The translations under genes were made by a program, and so were the position numbers. Below, piece by piece: positions 15,830 to 22,667 of a stretch of DNA of 23,703 nucleotides. Position 1 is the first letter of the stretch. Every line of letters starts with the position of its first letter. Source of the DNA: an uncultured Devosia sp. (GTDB taxonomy: Bacteria; Pseudomonadota; Alphaproteobacteria; Rhizobiales; Devosiaceae); assembly GCF_946479885.1 (NCBI RefSeq), contig NZ_CAMLHM010000054.1, positions 1-23,703 of the forward strand. Reading direction: 5' to 3'. The notes under the pieces are model-generated. The model did not search any database and was not told the origin of the DNA. It saw only the letters and a program-made list of their open reading frames with translations.

Positions 15830-15848
15830 TAAGTAACCACTTAAGTAA
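15829..15848. promoter_or_regulatory. Candidate operator: TTAAGTAA direct repeat
   Basis: TTAAGTAA occurs at 15829-15836 and 15841-15848, spaced 12 bases apart, and ACTTAAGT (15839-15846) is a perfect 8-bp palindrome. The pair overlaps the end of the -10 element and the expected start site, where a repressor would block transcription. No regulator gene is adjacent. Confidence 0.4.
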
Positions 15849-15861
15849 TGGAGAGACCACC

Positions 15862-16266
15862 ATGTCCACGTCCATCTTCGTCAACATCCCCGTCGCAGAC
15901 CTCGACGCCGCCAAGAGCTTTTTCGGCAGGCTCGGCTTTGGTTTCAATGCCCAGTTCACCGACGAGACGGCGGCCTGCATGGTCATCGACGAGACCATCT
16001 TCTTCATGCTGCTGACCAAGCCCAAATTCGCCGAATTCACGGCCCTGCCCATTGCCGATGCCAAGCTTGGCACGCAGGCGCTTTACGGGATTTCGCGCGA
16101 CAGCCGCGCTGCGGTGGACCAGGTCGCCGAAGCCGCGCTGGCCGCTGGCGGCACCGAGCCGCGGCCATCGCAAGACCATGGCTTCATGTATTCCCGCGCC
16201 ATCGCCGATCTCGACGGCCACATCTGGGAATTCATCTGGATGGATCCGGGCTTTGTGCAGGGGTGA
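15862..16266 (+). CDS. VOC-superfamily (lactoylglutathione lyase-like) protein
   Basis: A 134-residue protein of the glyoxalase/bleomycin-resistance fold. It opens with SIFVNIPVADLDAAKSFFGRLGF, has the central KPKFAEF/ISRDSRAAVDQVAE region and ends in the DLDGHIWEFIWMDP strand carrying the glutamate expected for a metal site. Proteins of this kind often occur with ArsR and SRPBCC genes, but none is nearby. The ATG at 15862 has GGAGA eight bases upstream; an in-frame start 12 codons earlier overlaps the promoter. Substrate unknown. Confidence 0.88.
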   Translation: MSTSIFVNIPVADLDAAKSFFGRLGFGFNAQFTDETAACMVIDETIFFMLLTKPKFAEFTALPIADAKLGTQALYGISRDSRAAVDQVAEAALAAGGTEPRPSQDHGFMYSRAIADLDGHIWEFIWMDPGFVQG

Positions 16267-16351
16267 GGGGTGCTGAGCTCGCCTATGCCAGACGCCGAGG
16301 AAGATGCCCCTCATCCGCCCTTCGGGCACCTTCTCCCTCAAGGGGAGAAGG
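16261..16351. repeat. RIME-like repeat after the VOC gene
   Basis: The 45 bases at 16307-16351 are identical to 6182-6226, and the preceding part (GTGAGGGGTGCTG, then TGCCAGAC and GAAAGA/GGAAGA) is similar too. Each module holds a CGCCCTTCGGGC palindrome and a CTTCTCCCTCAAGGGGAGAA palindrome. It starts at the VOC stop codon. Confidence 0.75.
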
Positions 16352-16403
16352 GAAGGGGCAGGTGTGTTCGTGCCATTCGGGCATAGCCCTCATAGCCCTC
16401 ATG

Positions 16404-16435
16404 GCGAAAGTCGCTCCACTGGAGCGATTTTTCGC
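16404..16435. terminator. Hairpin between convergent VOC and dnaJ genes
   Basis: TCGCTCC-ACT-GGAGCGA makes a perfect 7-bp stem, extended by GCGAAA on the left and TTTTTCGC on the right. The plus strand has a T-run after the stem and the minus strand has GCGAAAAATCG before it, so it is best as a terminator for the plus strand but may work in both directions. Confidence 0.5.
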
Positions 16436-16447
16436 ACGGCGCCGGTC

Positions 16448-17581
16448 TTAGGCCTCGAACATCTTCTTGAGTTTGGTGAAAAAGCCGCCCGATGTCGGGT
16501 TGGTCTCGTCGGTCTCGAGCCGGGCGAATTCCTCGAGCAGCTCGCGCTGGCGGCGGCTGAGGGCCTGCGGCGTCTCGATATCGAGCTGCACATAGAGGTC
16601 GCCGACATCCTTGCTGCGCAAAACCGGCATGCCCTTGCCCTTGAGGCGGACGCGCTGGCCCGGCTGCGTACCGGCCGCGACCTTGACCTTGGCGCGGGCA
16701 TTGTCGAGCGTGGGCACTTCGAATTCGCCGCCCAGGGCTGCCGTGGTCATGGCGATGGGCACGCGCGCATAGAGGTCCGCGCCGTCGCGCTGGAACAGGT
16801 CATGCGGGCGAATGGAGATGAAGATGTAGAGGTCGCCCGGTGGACCACCGCGCAATCCGGCCTCACCCTCATTGGCAAGGCGAATGCGCGTGCCGTCCTC
16901 GATGCCCTTGGGGATGTCGACCGACAGCTTGCGATTTTCCTGGCGGCGGCCCTGGCCACCGCAATCGGTACAGGGCTGGTCCATCATCTGGCCGCGGCCC
17001 TGGCAGACCGGGCAGGTGCGTTCGATGGTGAAAAAGCCCTGGGCGGCGCGCACCTTGCCATGGCCATTGCACTGCCGGCAGGTATGGGTGCCGGTTCCCG
17101 GCTTGGCGCCCGAGCCGTCGCAGGTGGTGCAGCCGACCAGCGTGGGCACGTCGATCTCGACTGTACGACCCTCGAAGCTCTCTTCGAGGCTGATTTCGAG
17201 ATTATAGCGCAGGTCGCTGCCACGCAGCTTGGCCGCCCCGCCGCCGCCGCGACGCTGGCCGCCCATGAAGTCGCCGAAGATGTCGTCGAAGATATCGGAC
17301 ATCGAGGAGGTGAATTCCGGCCCGAAGCCGCCCGCACCGGGGCGCCCGCCGCCATTCTCGAAGGCTGCATGGCCGAAGCGGTCATAGGCGGCACGCTTCT
17401 GGCCGTCCTTGAGGGTGTCGTAGGCTTCGTTGATTTCCTTGAACTGGCCTTCCGCCTCGGCATTGCCCGGGTTCCGATCGGGGTGGAACTGCATGGCAAG
17501 CTTGCGATAGGCACTTTTCAGCGCCGCGTCATCGGCGCCCTTTTGCACGCCGAGTACCTCGTAGAAATCCCGTTTGGCCAA
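16448..17581 (-). CDS. dnaJ: Chaperone DnaJ (Hsp40)
   Basis: A full-length type A DnaJ of about 377 residues. The J domain has the HPD motif ([11 protein letters not shown]) that stimulates DnaK ATPase. A Gly/Phe-rich linker follows, then four CxxCxGxG zinc repeats ([32 protein letters not shown]) and the substrate-binding C-terminal domains. I prefer the TTG at 17581: it gives the conserved start (M)[10 protein letters not shown] and has GGAG nine bases upstream. The ATG five codons earlier (17596), whose codons contain that GGAG, is the alternative and yields 382 residues. Unusually it is separated from dnaK by two genes. Confidence 0.96.
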   Translation of the reverse strand: MAKRDFYEVLGVQKGADDAALKSAYRKLAMQFHPDRNPGNAEAEGQFKEINEAYDTLKDGQKRAAYDRFGHAAFENGGGRPGAGGFGPEFTSSMSDIFDDIFGDFMGGQRRGGGGAAKLRGSDLRYNLEISLEESFEGRTVEIDVPTLVGCTTCDGSGAKPGTGTHTCRQCNGHGKVRAAQGFFTIERTCPVCQGRGQMMDQPCTDCGGQGRRQENRKLSVDIPKGIEDGTRIRLANEGEAGLRGGPPGDLYIFISIRPHDLFQRDGADLYARVPIAMTTAALGGEFEVPTLDNARAKVKVAAGTQPGQRVRLKGKGMPVLRSKDVGDLYVQLDIETPQALSRRQRELLEEFARLETDETNPTSGGFFTKLKKMFEA

Positions 17582-17639
17582 AAACCCGTTCTCCATATGG
17601 CCGGTCGCGTCACGCGCGCCCGACCAGAAACCTAGCCCC

Positions 17640-17669
17640 TAGATGGCAATCGACCCCACGCCCCGCAAG
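17640..17669 (-). promoter_or_regulatory. Possible sigma-32 promoter of dnaJ
   Basis: On the minus strand CTTGCG (17669-17664), a 15-base gap and TGCCATCTA (17648-17640) resemble CTTGAA-N13/15-CCCCATNTA. The -35 match is 4 of 6 and the -10 match is better. It would let dnaJ be heat-induced apart from dnaK. Weak call. Confidence 0.3.
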
Positions 17670-17711
17670 GGGGCCGGGGCCGCGATAGCCGTATCCGAGG
17701 CAAAACCCGTT

Positions 17712-17736
17712 GGCCGCTCCTGTAGCAAGAGCGGCC
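17712..17736 (-). terminator. Hairpin after the hydrolase-like gene
   Basis: GGCCGCTC and GAGCGGCC form a perfect 8-bp stem with a nine-base loop, about 30 bases beyond the hydrolase stop on the minus strand. Only a short GGGTTTTG follows, so termination may be weak. It may separate this gene from dnaJ. Confidence 0.4.
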
Positions 17737-17765
17737 CCGGGCTTCAATGACGCTGATTCGGGCTG

Positions 17766-18821
17766 TTAGCTGCGACGGCCCGGCGCGAAGGCCTTGCCCA
17801 GCGCATCGGCCGTGTCCGATTGGGCGAACAGCGCCTTGGTGACCACCAGCCCCAGGCCGAAAAAGCCCTGCGTCACGCCCTCGTAGGTCCAGCAATTGAC
17901 GGCGACCCCGGCATGTTCGAGTGCTTCGGCCAGGGCCTCACCCTCGGACCGCAACGGATCGATGCCCGCCAGCACGACGGTGGCCGGCGCCACGCCGGCA
18001 AGGTCGTCGCGCGCCAGCAGGTTGATGCGGGTATCTTCGGCTTCGGCCTCGTCGGCGAAGGTGTGGCGGAAGCGCCAGCGCATGGCCGGCAGACCGACCG
18101 GCTGGGCTCGCAGCGTTTCGCCATAGGACGGGGTCGCCAGGTCATTGCCGGCAATGGGGTGGATCAGCACCTGATGCACCGGCCGGATGGCGCCGTCGTC
18201 GCGGGCACGCAGGACCACGTTGGCCGCCAGATTGGCACCGGCATCTTCGCCGGCGACCGCCAGGCGCTTTGGATCGCCGGCCAGCTCCCGCACCTTCTCG
18301 CCCAGCCACCGCCATGCCGCCCAGGCGTCGTCATGCGCGGCCGGAAATTTGTGCTCGGGGGCCAGCCGATAGCCCACCGAGACCACGATCGCGCCGGTGC
18401 GACGCGCCAAGGTGCGGGCCGAAGCGTCGTGGCTGTCGAGATCGCCGGTGACGAAGCCGCCGCCGTGGAAATAGAGCACCATGGGATTGAGCCGGCTCAA
18501 CAGCCCGATCGGCCGATAGATCCGACCTGGGAGCTCGCCTTCGGCGCCGGCAACGGCGATGTCCTCGACTTCGACGCCATCATCGGGCCGCTCGCGGCCC
18601 TGGCGCCCCAGCACGGCGCTGATGGCTTCGGCGGGCCTGGGCTGGCGCCGCGCCGTTTCAGGCGTCAGCAGTTCCAGCGGCCGCGAGCCCATATCCGCCA
18701 ACCGGTCGAGCACATGCTTCATGTCGGCATCGAGCCGCGTCATCGGATCGCCGGCGATCAGCTCGGCCAGGCGGCCGATCGAGTCCGATTGCTGGTGTTG
18801 CTGGGTGGTGGAATCGGTCAT
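17766..18821 (-). CDS. Alpha/beta-hydrolase fold protein (HSL-like) lacking catalytic Ser and His
   Basis: A 351-residue protein of the hormone-sensitive-lipase-like group. The oxyanion-hole HGGG motif is at residues 119-122 (YFHGGGFVTGD) and YRLAPEHKFPAA follows. The nucleophile elbow, normally GDSAG or GESAG, reads GEDAG, with Asp193 in place of serine. The acid Asp288 (LAGIDPLRSEGE) is present, but the usual histidine is Gln318 (EGVTQGFFG). So classic esterase activity is unlikely; it may bind a ligand or be a pseudoenzyme. The ATG at 18821 is used; a start 25 codons upstream is possible. It lies between dnaK and dnaJ on their strand. Confidence 0.88.
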   Translation of the reverse strand: MTDSTTQQHQQSDSIGRLAELIAGDPMTRLDADMKHVLDRLADMGSRPLELLTPETARRQPRPAEAISAVLGRQGRERPDDGVEVEDIAVAGAEGELPGRIYRPIGLLSRLNPMVLYFHGGGFVTGDLDSHDASARTLARRTGAIVVSVGYRLAPEHKFPAAHDDAWAAWRWLGEKVRELAGDPKRLAVAGEDAGANLAANVVLRARDDGAIRPVHQVLIHPIAGNDLATPSYGETLRAQPVGLPAMRWRFRHTFADEAEAEDTRINLLARDDLAGVAPATVVLAGIDPLRSEGEALAEALEHAGVAVNCWTYEGVTQGFFGLGLVVTKALFAQSDTADALGKAFAPGRRS

Positions 18822-18926
18822 GGCGGGCCCCCGCTGTTTATCGACCCACTCATGAACTGCCAAAACCGGGAGGGAGTTGGGCGCGATTAAGCCCATTTTG
18901 CGGCGATGGCTGACGCGCCGACTATG

Positions 18927-18940
18927 GATTCACGTGAAAC
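18927..18940. other. parS-like palindrome GATTCACGTGAAAC
   Basis: Identical to the 14-mer at 8430-8443 and sharing TTCACGTGAA with the site in hisA. It lies in the 173-base gap upstream of the hydrolase-like gene, whose remaining content is the hairpin at 18957-18978. Confidence 0.5.
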
Positions 18941-18956
18941 CTATGAAGGGGGCAAG

Positions 18957-18978
18957 CCCTCGGGCTCAGGCCCGAGGG
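18957..18978. repeat. Extragenic palindrome CCCTCGGG-N6-CCCGAGGG
   Basis: A perfect 8-bp stem with a six-base loop, just after the stop of the 151-residue gene (minus strand). It is the same family as the hairpin at 14506-14530. It could help end that transcript, but there is no U-run. Confidence 0.5.
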
Positions 18979-18994
18979 GTATGCGGAGGGGGGC

Positions 18995-19450
18995 CTAGGC
19001 CGTCTCGCCCAGGCTGACGCCATGGCCGATCAGCTTCTTGCGCGCGGCATTGACCACGTCGACGCTGAACTGGTCCTCGTGATTGAGCACGATCGCCTCG
19101 CCGGTAAGGTCGCTGCGATTGTGCTCGACGAGCCTGGCAAAGCCATCGCTGACTTCGGGCGCCATCATCATGTCCGAGAGGACGCGCACGGCGCCGAACT
19201 TCTTGTGGCGGGCGCGGATATTGATGAGCTTGGTGGAGCGGCCATTGTCGGCCGTGCGGAATTCTTCGGCGACGACGAGATTGGCGAAGAAGGCCCGCTC
19301 TATCGCGTCGCCATGGGCAGCGCCCGCCAGCTCGGCGATGCGCAGCTGGCAGCCGAATGCCAGGTCGGCATAGCCAAGCCTGTTGGCATTGGCCATCAGC
19401 TTGCGCAGTTTGTCGGGGTCGGTGAAGGTTTTGGGGTCTGGGATGTTCAT
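18995..19450 (-). CDS. Conserved-looking protein of unknown function
   Basis: A 151-residue soluble protein. It starts MNIPDPKTFTDPDKLRKLMANANRLG, then LAFGCQLRIAELAG, a mixed alpha/beta centre (NGRSTKLINIRARHKKFGAVRVL) and a C-terminal part DLTGEAIVLNHEDQFSVDVVNAARKKLIGHG. I do not recognise a named family. There is no signal peptide or membrane helix. The ATG at 19450 has TAGGG six bases upstream. It follows dnaK on the same strand beyond a strong terminator, so it probably has its own promoter. Its codon use is like that of the neighbours. Confidence 0.75.
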   Translation of the reverse strand: MNIPDPKTFTDPDKLRKLMANANRLGYADLAFGCQLRIAELAGAAHGDAIERAFFANLVVAEEFRTADNGRSTKLINIRARHKKFGAVRVLSDMMMAPEVSDGFARLVEHNRSDLTGEAIVLNHEDQFSVDVVNAARKKLIGHGVSLGETA

Positions 19451-19537
19451 TCGCTACCCTAGAGCATCGAGCGCCAAATAGCCAATGATATGGTCGTACT
19501 GCCTTCCGGCACTTGGGGCACCCCGAGCGCGCAGTCG

Positions 19538-19565
19538 TCTCCCTTCCCACAAGGGCGAGGGTGGA
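19538..19565. repeat. Half-element of the C-rich palindromic repeat
   Basis: CTCCCTTCCCACAAGGGCGA and the following GGGTGG resemble a single module of the elements at 573-706 and 10628-10757. The rest of 19451-19590 shows nothing else. Confidence 0.4.
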
Positions 19566-19590
19566 CCCAGCGGGCTGGACAGGGACCACA

Positions 19591-19622
19591 AACAAAAAGG
19601 GCCCGGCTTGCGCCGGACCCTT
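19591..19622 (-). terminator. Rho-independent terminator of dnaK
   Basis: On the minus strand AAGGGTCCGGC, a GCAA loop and GCCGGGCCCTT form an 11-bp stem with one mismatch, followed by TTTTTGTTTG. It begins about 20 bases after the dnaK stop. This is the clearest intrinsic terminator in the window. Confidence 0.85.
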
Positions 19623-19643
19623 CTCAATTGATGTCCCGAAGGC

Positions 19644-21557
19644 TTAGGCCGACTTCTTGTCGTCGTCGTCCTTGACCTCTTCGAAGTCGGCGTCGACCAC
19701 GTCGTCGTCGCCTTCATCGGCGGTGCCATTGGCCTTGGCTTCGGCTTCGGCCTGGCTTGCCTTGTACATGGCCTCGCCCAGCTTCATCGAGGCCTGGGCC
19801 AGCGCATCGGTCTTTTCCTTGATCACGTCGCCGTCTTCGCCTTCGATCACGCCCTTGAGGTCGGTGATCGCGGTCTCGATGGCGGCCTTGTCCTCGGCCG
19901 AAACCTTGTCGCCATATTCCTTGAGCGACTTTTCGGTCGAGTGGATCAGGCTCTCGCCCTGGTTCTTGGCTTCGACGGCTTCGCGCTTCTTCTTGTCGGC
20001 TTCAGCGTTCTGCTCGGCTTCCTTGACCATCTTCTCGATGTCGGCGTCGCTCAGGCCACCCGAGGCCTGGATGCGGATCTGCTGCTCCTTGCCAGTGCCC
20101 TTGTCCTTGGCCGAGACCTGCACGATGCCGTTGGCGTCGATGTCGAAGGTCACTTCGATCTGCGGCACGCCGCGCGGTGCCGGCGGAATGCCGGCCAGGT
20201 CGAAATTGCCCAAGAGCTTGTTGTTGGCAGCCATTTCGCGCTCGCCCTGGAACACGCGGATGGTCACCGCGCTCTGATTGTCCTCGGCGGTCGAGAAGGT
20301 CTGGCTCTTCTTGGTCGGGATGGTGGTGTTGCGATCGATCAGGCGGGTGAACACGCCACCCAGGGTTTCGATACCCAGGGAAAGCGGGGTCACGTCGAGC
20401 AGCAGCACGTCCTTGACGTCGCCCTGCAGCACGCCGGCCTGGATCGCCGCGCCCAGCGCCACGACTTCGTCCGGATTGACGCCCTTGTGCGGCTCCTTGC
20501 CGAACAACTGCTTGACCACTTCCTGCACCTTGGGCATGCGGCTCATGCCGCCCACCAGCACGACTTCGTCGATCTGCGCGGCGGTGAGGCCGGCATCCTT
20601 GAGCGCCTGCTTGCAGGGATCGACCGTCTTCTGGATCAGGTCATCGACCAGCGATTCGAACTTGGAGCGGCTGAGCTTGAGGGTGAGGTGCTTCGGACCG
20701 GACGCATCGGCGGTGATGAAGGGCAGGTTGATTTCGGTCTGCGTCGAGCTCGACAGTTCGATCTTGGCCTTTTCGGCAGCTTCCTTGAGGCGCTGCAGAG
20801 CCAGCTTGTCGTTGCGCAGGTCGATGCCCTGCTCCTTCTTGAACTCGTCGGCGAAGTAGTCGACGAGGCGCATGTCGAAGTCTTCGCCGCCCAGGAACGT
20901 GTCGCCATTGGTCGACTTTACCTCGAAGACGCCATCGCCGATTTCGAGGACGCTGACGTCGAACGTGCCGCCGCCAAGGTCATAGACCGCGATCGTGCCG
21001 GCGGCCTTCTTGTCGAGGCCGTAGGCGAGCGCCGCAGCAGTCGGCTCGTTGATGATGCGCAGCACTTCAAGGCCGGCAATCTTGCCCGCATCCTTGGTGG
21101 CCTGGCGCTGGCTGTCGTTGAAATAGGCCGGAACGGTGATGACCGCCTGCGTGACGGTCTCGCCGAGATAGGATTCGGCGGTTTCCTTCATCTTCTGCAG
21201 GATCATGGCCGAAACCTGCGAGGGCGAATACTTGTCGCCCGAGGCTTCCACCCATGCGTCGCCATTGTCGGCCTTGACGATCTTGAAGGGGACCAGGTTC
21301 TTGTCCTTGGCGACGACGCCGTCGTCAAAACGACGACCGATCAGGCGCTTGACCGCAAACAGGGTGCCTTCCGGATTGGTGACCGCCTGGCGCTTGGCCG
21401 GCTGGCCGACGAGACGTTCGCCATCCTTGGAGAAGGCGACCATCGAGGGGGTGGTGCGCGCCCCTTCCGCGTTTTCGATAACCTTGGGGTTGGAGCCGTC
21501 CATAACCGCAACGCAGCTATTGGTGGTGCCCAGATCGATACCGATGACTTTAGCCAT
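19644..21557 (-). CDS. dnaK: Chaperone DnaK (Hsp70)
   Basis: A 637-residue Hsp70, the usual length. The ATPase domain opens with [14 protein letters not shown] and has [17 protein letters not shown], the [13 protein letters not shown] phosphate loop and [11 protein letters not shown]. The interdomain linker is [13 protein letters not shown]. The substrate-binding domain follows ([13 protein letters not shown], then [19 protein letters not shown]), and a helical lid ends in an acidic tail, [12 protein letters not shown]. It folds and protects proteins in the cytoplasm with DnaJ and GrpE. The ATG has AGAGAGG eight bases upstream. A sigma-32 promoter lies 117 bases upstream and a strong terminator follows. 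dnaJ is about 2 kb downstream on the same strand. Confidence 0.99.
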   Translation of the reverse strand: MAKVIGIDLGTTNSCVAVMDGSNPKVIENAEGARTTPSMVAFSKDGERLVGQPAKRQAVTNPEGTLFAVKRLIGRRFDDGVVAKDKNLVPFKIVKADNGDAWVEASGDKYSPSQVSAMILQKMKETAESYLGETVTQAVITVPAYFNDSQRQATKDAGKIAGLEVLRIINEPTAAALAYGLDKKAAGTIAVYDLGGGTFDVSVLEIGDGVFEVKSTNGDTFLGGEDFDMRLVDYFADEFKKEQGIDLRNDKLALQRLKEAAEKAKIELSSSTQTEINLPFITADASGPKHLTLKLSRSKFESLVDDLIQKTVDPCKQALKDAGLTAAQIDEVVLVGGMSRMPKVQEVVKQLFGKEPHKGVNPDEVVALGAAIQAGVLQGDVKDVLLLDVTPLSLGIETLGGVFTRLIDRNTTIPTKKSQTFSTAEDNQSAVTIRVFQGEREMAANNKLLGNFDLAGIPPAPRGVPQIEVTFDIDANGIVQVSAKDKGTGKEQQIRIQASGGLSDADIEKMVKEAEQNAEADKKKREAVEAKNQGESLIHSTEKSLKEYGDKVSAEDKAAIETAITDLKGVIEGEDGDVIKEKTDALAQASMKLGEAMYKASQAEAEAKANGTADEGDDDVVDADFEEVKDDDDKKSA

Positions 21558-21673
21558 TAAACTAGCCTCTCTTTCAGCAAACCCATGGTGAAACCCCTCT
21601 CGCGAGGCAGTCCCTTGGCCGCTCGGGCCGGGTTCCTTGCAACTGGAATGCGCCCATTGCTGGGCTTGCTGGC

Positions 21674-21703
21674 TATATAGGGGGGTGGCCCCGAGGCTTC
21701 AAG
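21674..21703 (-). promoter_or_regulatory. Sigma-32 heat-shock promoter of dnaK
   Basis: On the minus strand CTTGAA (21703-21698), a 14-base spacer and CCCCTATATA (21683-21674) fit the sigma-32 pattern CTTGAA-N13/14-CCCCATNT very well, with all six -35 bases matching. The leader would be about 110 bases. No CIRCE-type repeat is seen. Confidence 0.8.
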
Positions 21704-21775
21704 CGCTCAAGGGGCGCTTTGGGGCGGATTTGCGAGCGGGGAGACCGGCCGGCTGGCCGGCCTCCGATGCGGCAT

Positions 21776-22108
21776 TTAGTCAGTTAGCGTGTAGCTGTCG
21801 AGCGAGCAGATATCGACTTCGGGCACTTCGAGCAGGGCGCCTTCGCCGGTCTCGAAGCGGAAGTCATAAAGACACTGGTCCGAGCCGTCGCCGATGGTCA
21901 CGGTGCCCTGGTAGCCCGATTCCAGAGTGCCGTCGGCTCCCAGCAGGTCCTCGCCCCAGCTGTTCTCATTGCTGGGGGTGGTGTAGAAATAGTGCAGCGA
22001 CTGCGAGCTGTTGTTGATCAGCGTGAATTCGACAGTCTGCGCCATGGCAGGCGCGGCGCCAGCCAGCAGCGCCAGGGCGACGATGCCGCCCGTGAGCTTG
22101 AAGGTCAT
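21776..22108 (-). CDS. Small secreted protein, paralogue A
   Basis: A 110-residue protein with a Sec signal peptide (lysine near the start, a hydrophobic core ALALLAGA, cleavage after AMA, near residue 23). The mature part, about 87 residues, has FTLINNSSQSLHYFYTTPS, SWGEDLL, GYQGTVTIGDGSDQC and ends VDICSLDSYTLTD. Two cysteines could form one disulfide in the periplasm. It looks all-beta. It is about 55 percent identical over the mature part to the protein of 22198-22530, with no gaps. The ATG at 22108 has GGGAG eight bases upstream, lying inside a hairpin stem. Function is unknown. Confidence 0.82.
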   Translation of the reverse strand: MTFKLTGGIVALALLAGAAPAMAQTVEFTLINNSSQSLHYFYTTPSNENSWGEDLLGADGTLESGYQGTVTIGDGSDQCLYDFRFETGEGALLEVPEVDICSLDSYTLTD

Positions 22109-22116
22109 GAAAAAGT

Positions 22117-22151
22117 CTCCCAAACCGGCGGCACCTGCCGCCAGCCGGGAG
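22117..22151 (-). promoter_or_regulatory. Leader hairpin that includes the ribosome site of paralogue A
   Basis: CTCCC (22117-22121) pairs with GGGAG (22147-22151), and inside these GGCGGC (22127-22132) pairs with GCCGCC (22137-22142) round a four-base loop. On the minus strand the 3' arm GGGAG is the ribosome-binding site, and ACTTTTTC separates it from the ATG. The stem could hide the site or, with the U-run, act as an intrinsic terminator for transcripts coming from paralogue B. Confidence 0.5.
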
Positions 22152-22197
22152 TTTTCATACCACAGCACGGCTTAATCAGCAGTGACCGCTTACCCCG

Positions 22198-22530
22198 TCA
22201 GTCATAGATCGTATAGCTGCCCAGATCGCAGATATTGATCTCGCTGACCTCGGTCTCGCTGCCGTCGGACATGATGAACTTGAAGTCGTAATAGCATTCG
22301 GTCGAGCCATCGGCGATCGTCACGGTGCCGTTATAGCCGGCGCTCAGCGTGTGGCCGCCCGACAGCAGGTCGCCGCCCCAGCTGCTCGAGGCGCTCGGGC
22401 TGGCATAGAAATAATGCAGCGAGCGGCTGCTCTCGTTGTAGAGCGTGAAATAGATGTCTTCGGCGAGCGCCGGCAAGGTGCTGCCCAGCAGCACCAGGGC
22501 GGCAGCGCCACCCCTGATGATCGAGTTCAT
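22198..22530 (-). CDS. Small secreted protein, paralogue B
   Basis: A 110-residue protein with a signal peptide (MNSIIRGGAAALVLLGSTLPALAE, cleavage likely after ALA). The mature part repeats the plan of paralogue A: FTLYNESSRSLHYFYASPS, SWGGDLL, GYNGTVTIADGSTEC, YYDFKF and INICDLGSYTIYD. Both cysteines are at the same positions. It is upstream of A on the same strand, with 89 bases between. GGGGA lies about seven bases before the ATG. The two genes are probably a tandem duplication of a periplasmic or secreted protein. Function unknown. Confidence 0.82.
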   Translation of the reverse strand: MNSIIRGGAAALVLLGSTLPALAEDIYFTLYNESSRSLHYFYASPSASSSWGGDLLSGGHTLSAGYNGTVTIADGSTECYYDFKFIMSDGSETEVSEINICDLGSYTIYD

Positions 22531-22551
22531 GATGCGTCCCCAGATTTTGGT

Positions 22552-22568
22552 GGCTGCCTCCCGCAGCC
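22552..22568 (-). promoter_or_regulatory. Leader hairpin upstream of paralogue B
   Basis: On the minus strand GGCTGC-GGGAG-GCAGCC makes a 6-bp stem with a purine loop, about 20 bases before the ATG. The string after it (TGGGGAC) resembles the TTGGGAGAC in the leader of paralogue A, so the leaders may be duplicated with the genes. Confidence 0.4.
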
Positions 22569-22667
22569 GCGGCGCAAATCTGCCTCCGGCCGGCTAAGGC
22601 TCCAACCCCTGTTCATGGGGGCGCCGCCCCCGGTGACGGCGCGCAAGAAAGGCTCTAGAACCGCCGG

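Noticed and set aside
16304..17635. 443-residue plus-strand frame across dnaJ
   Set aside because: Antisense shadow of dnaJ, starting in a RIME-like repeat.
19941..21560. 539-residue plus-strand frame across dnaK
   Set aside because: It is exactly antisense to dnaK and results from DnaK codon bias; not a gene by itself.
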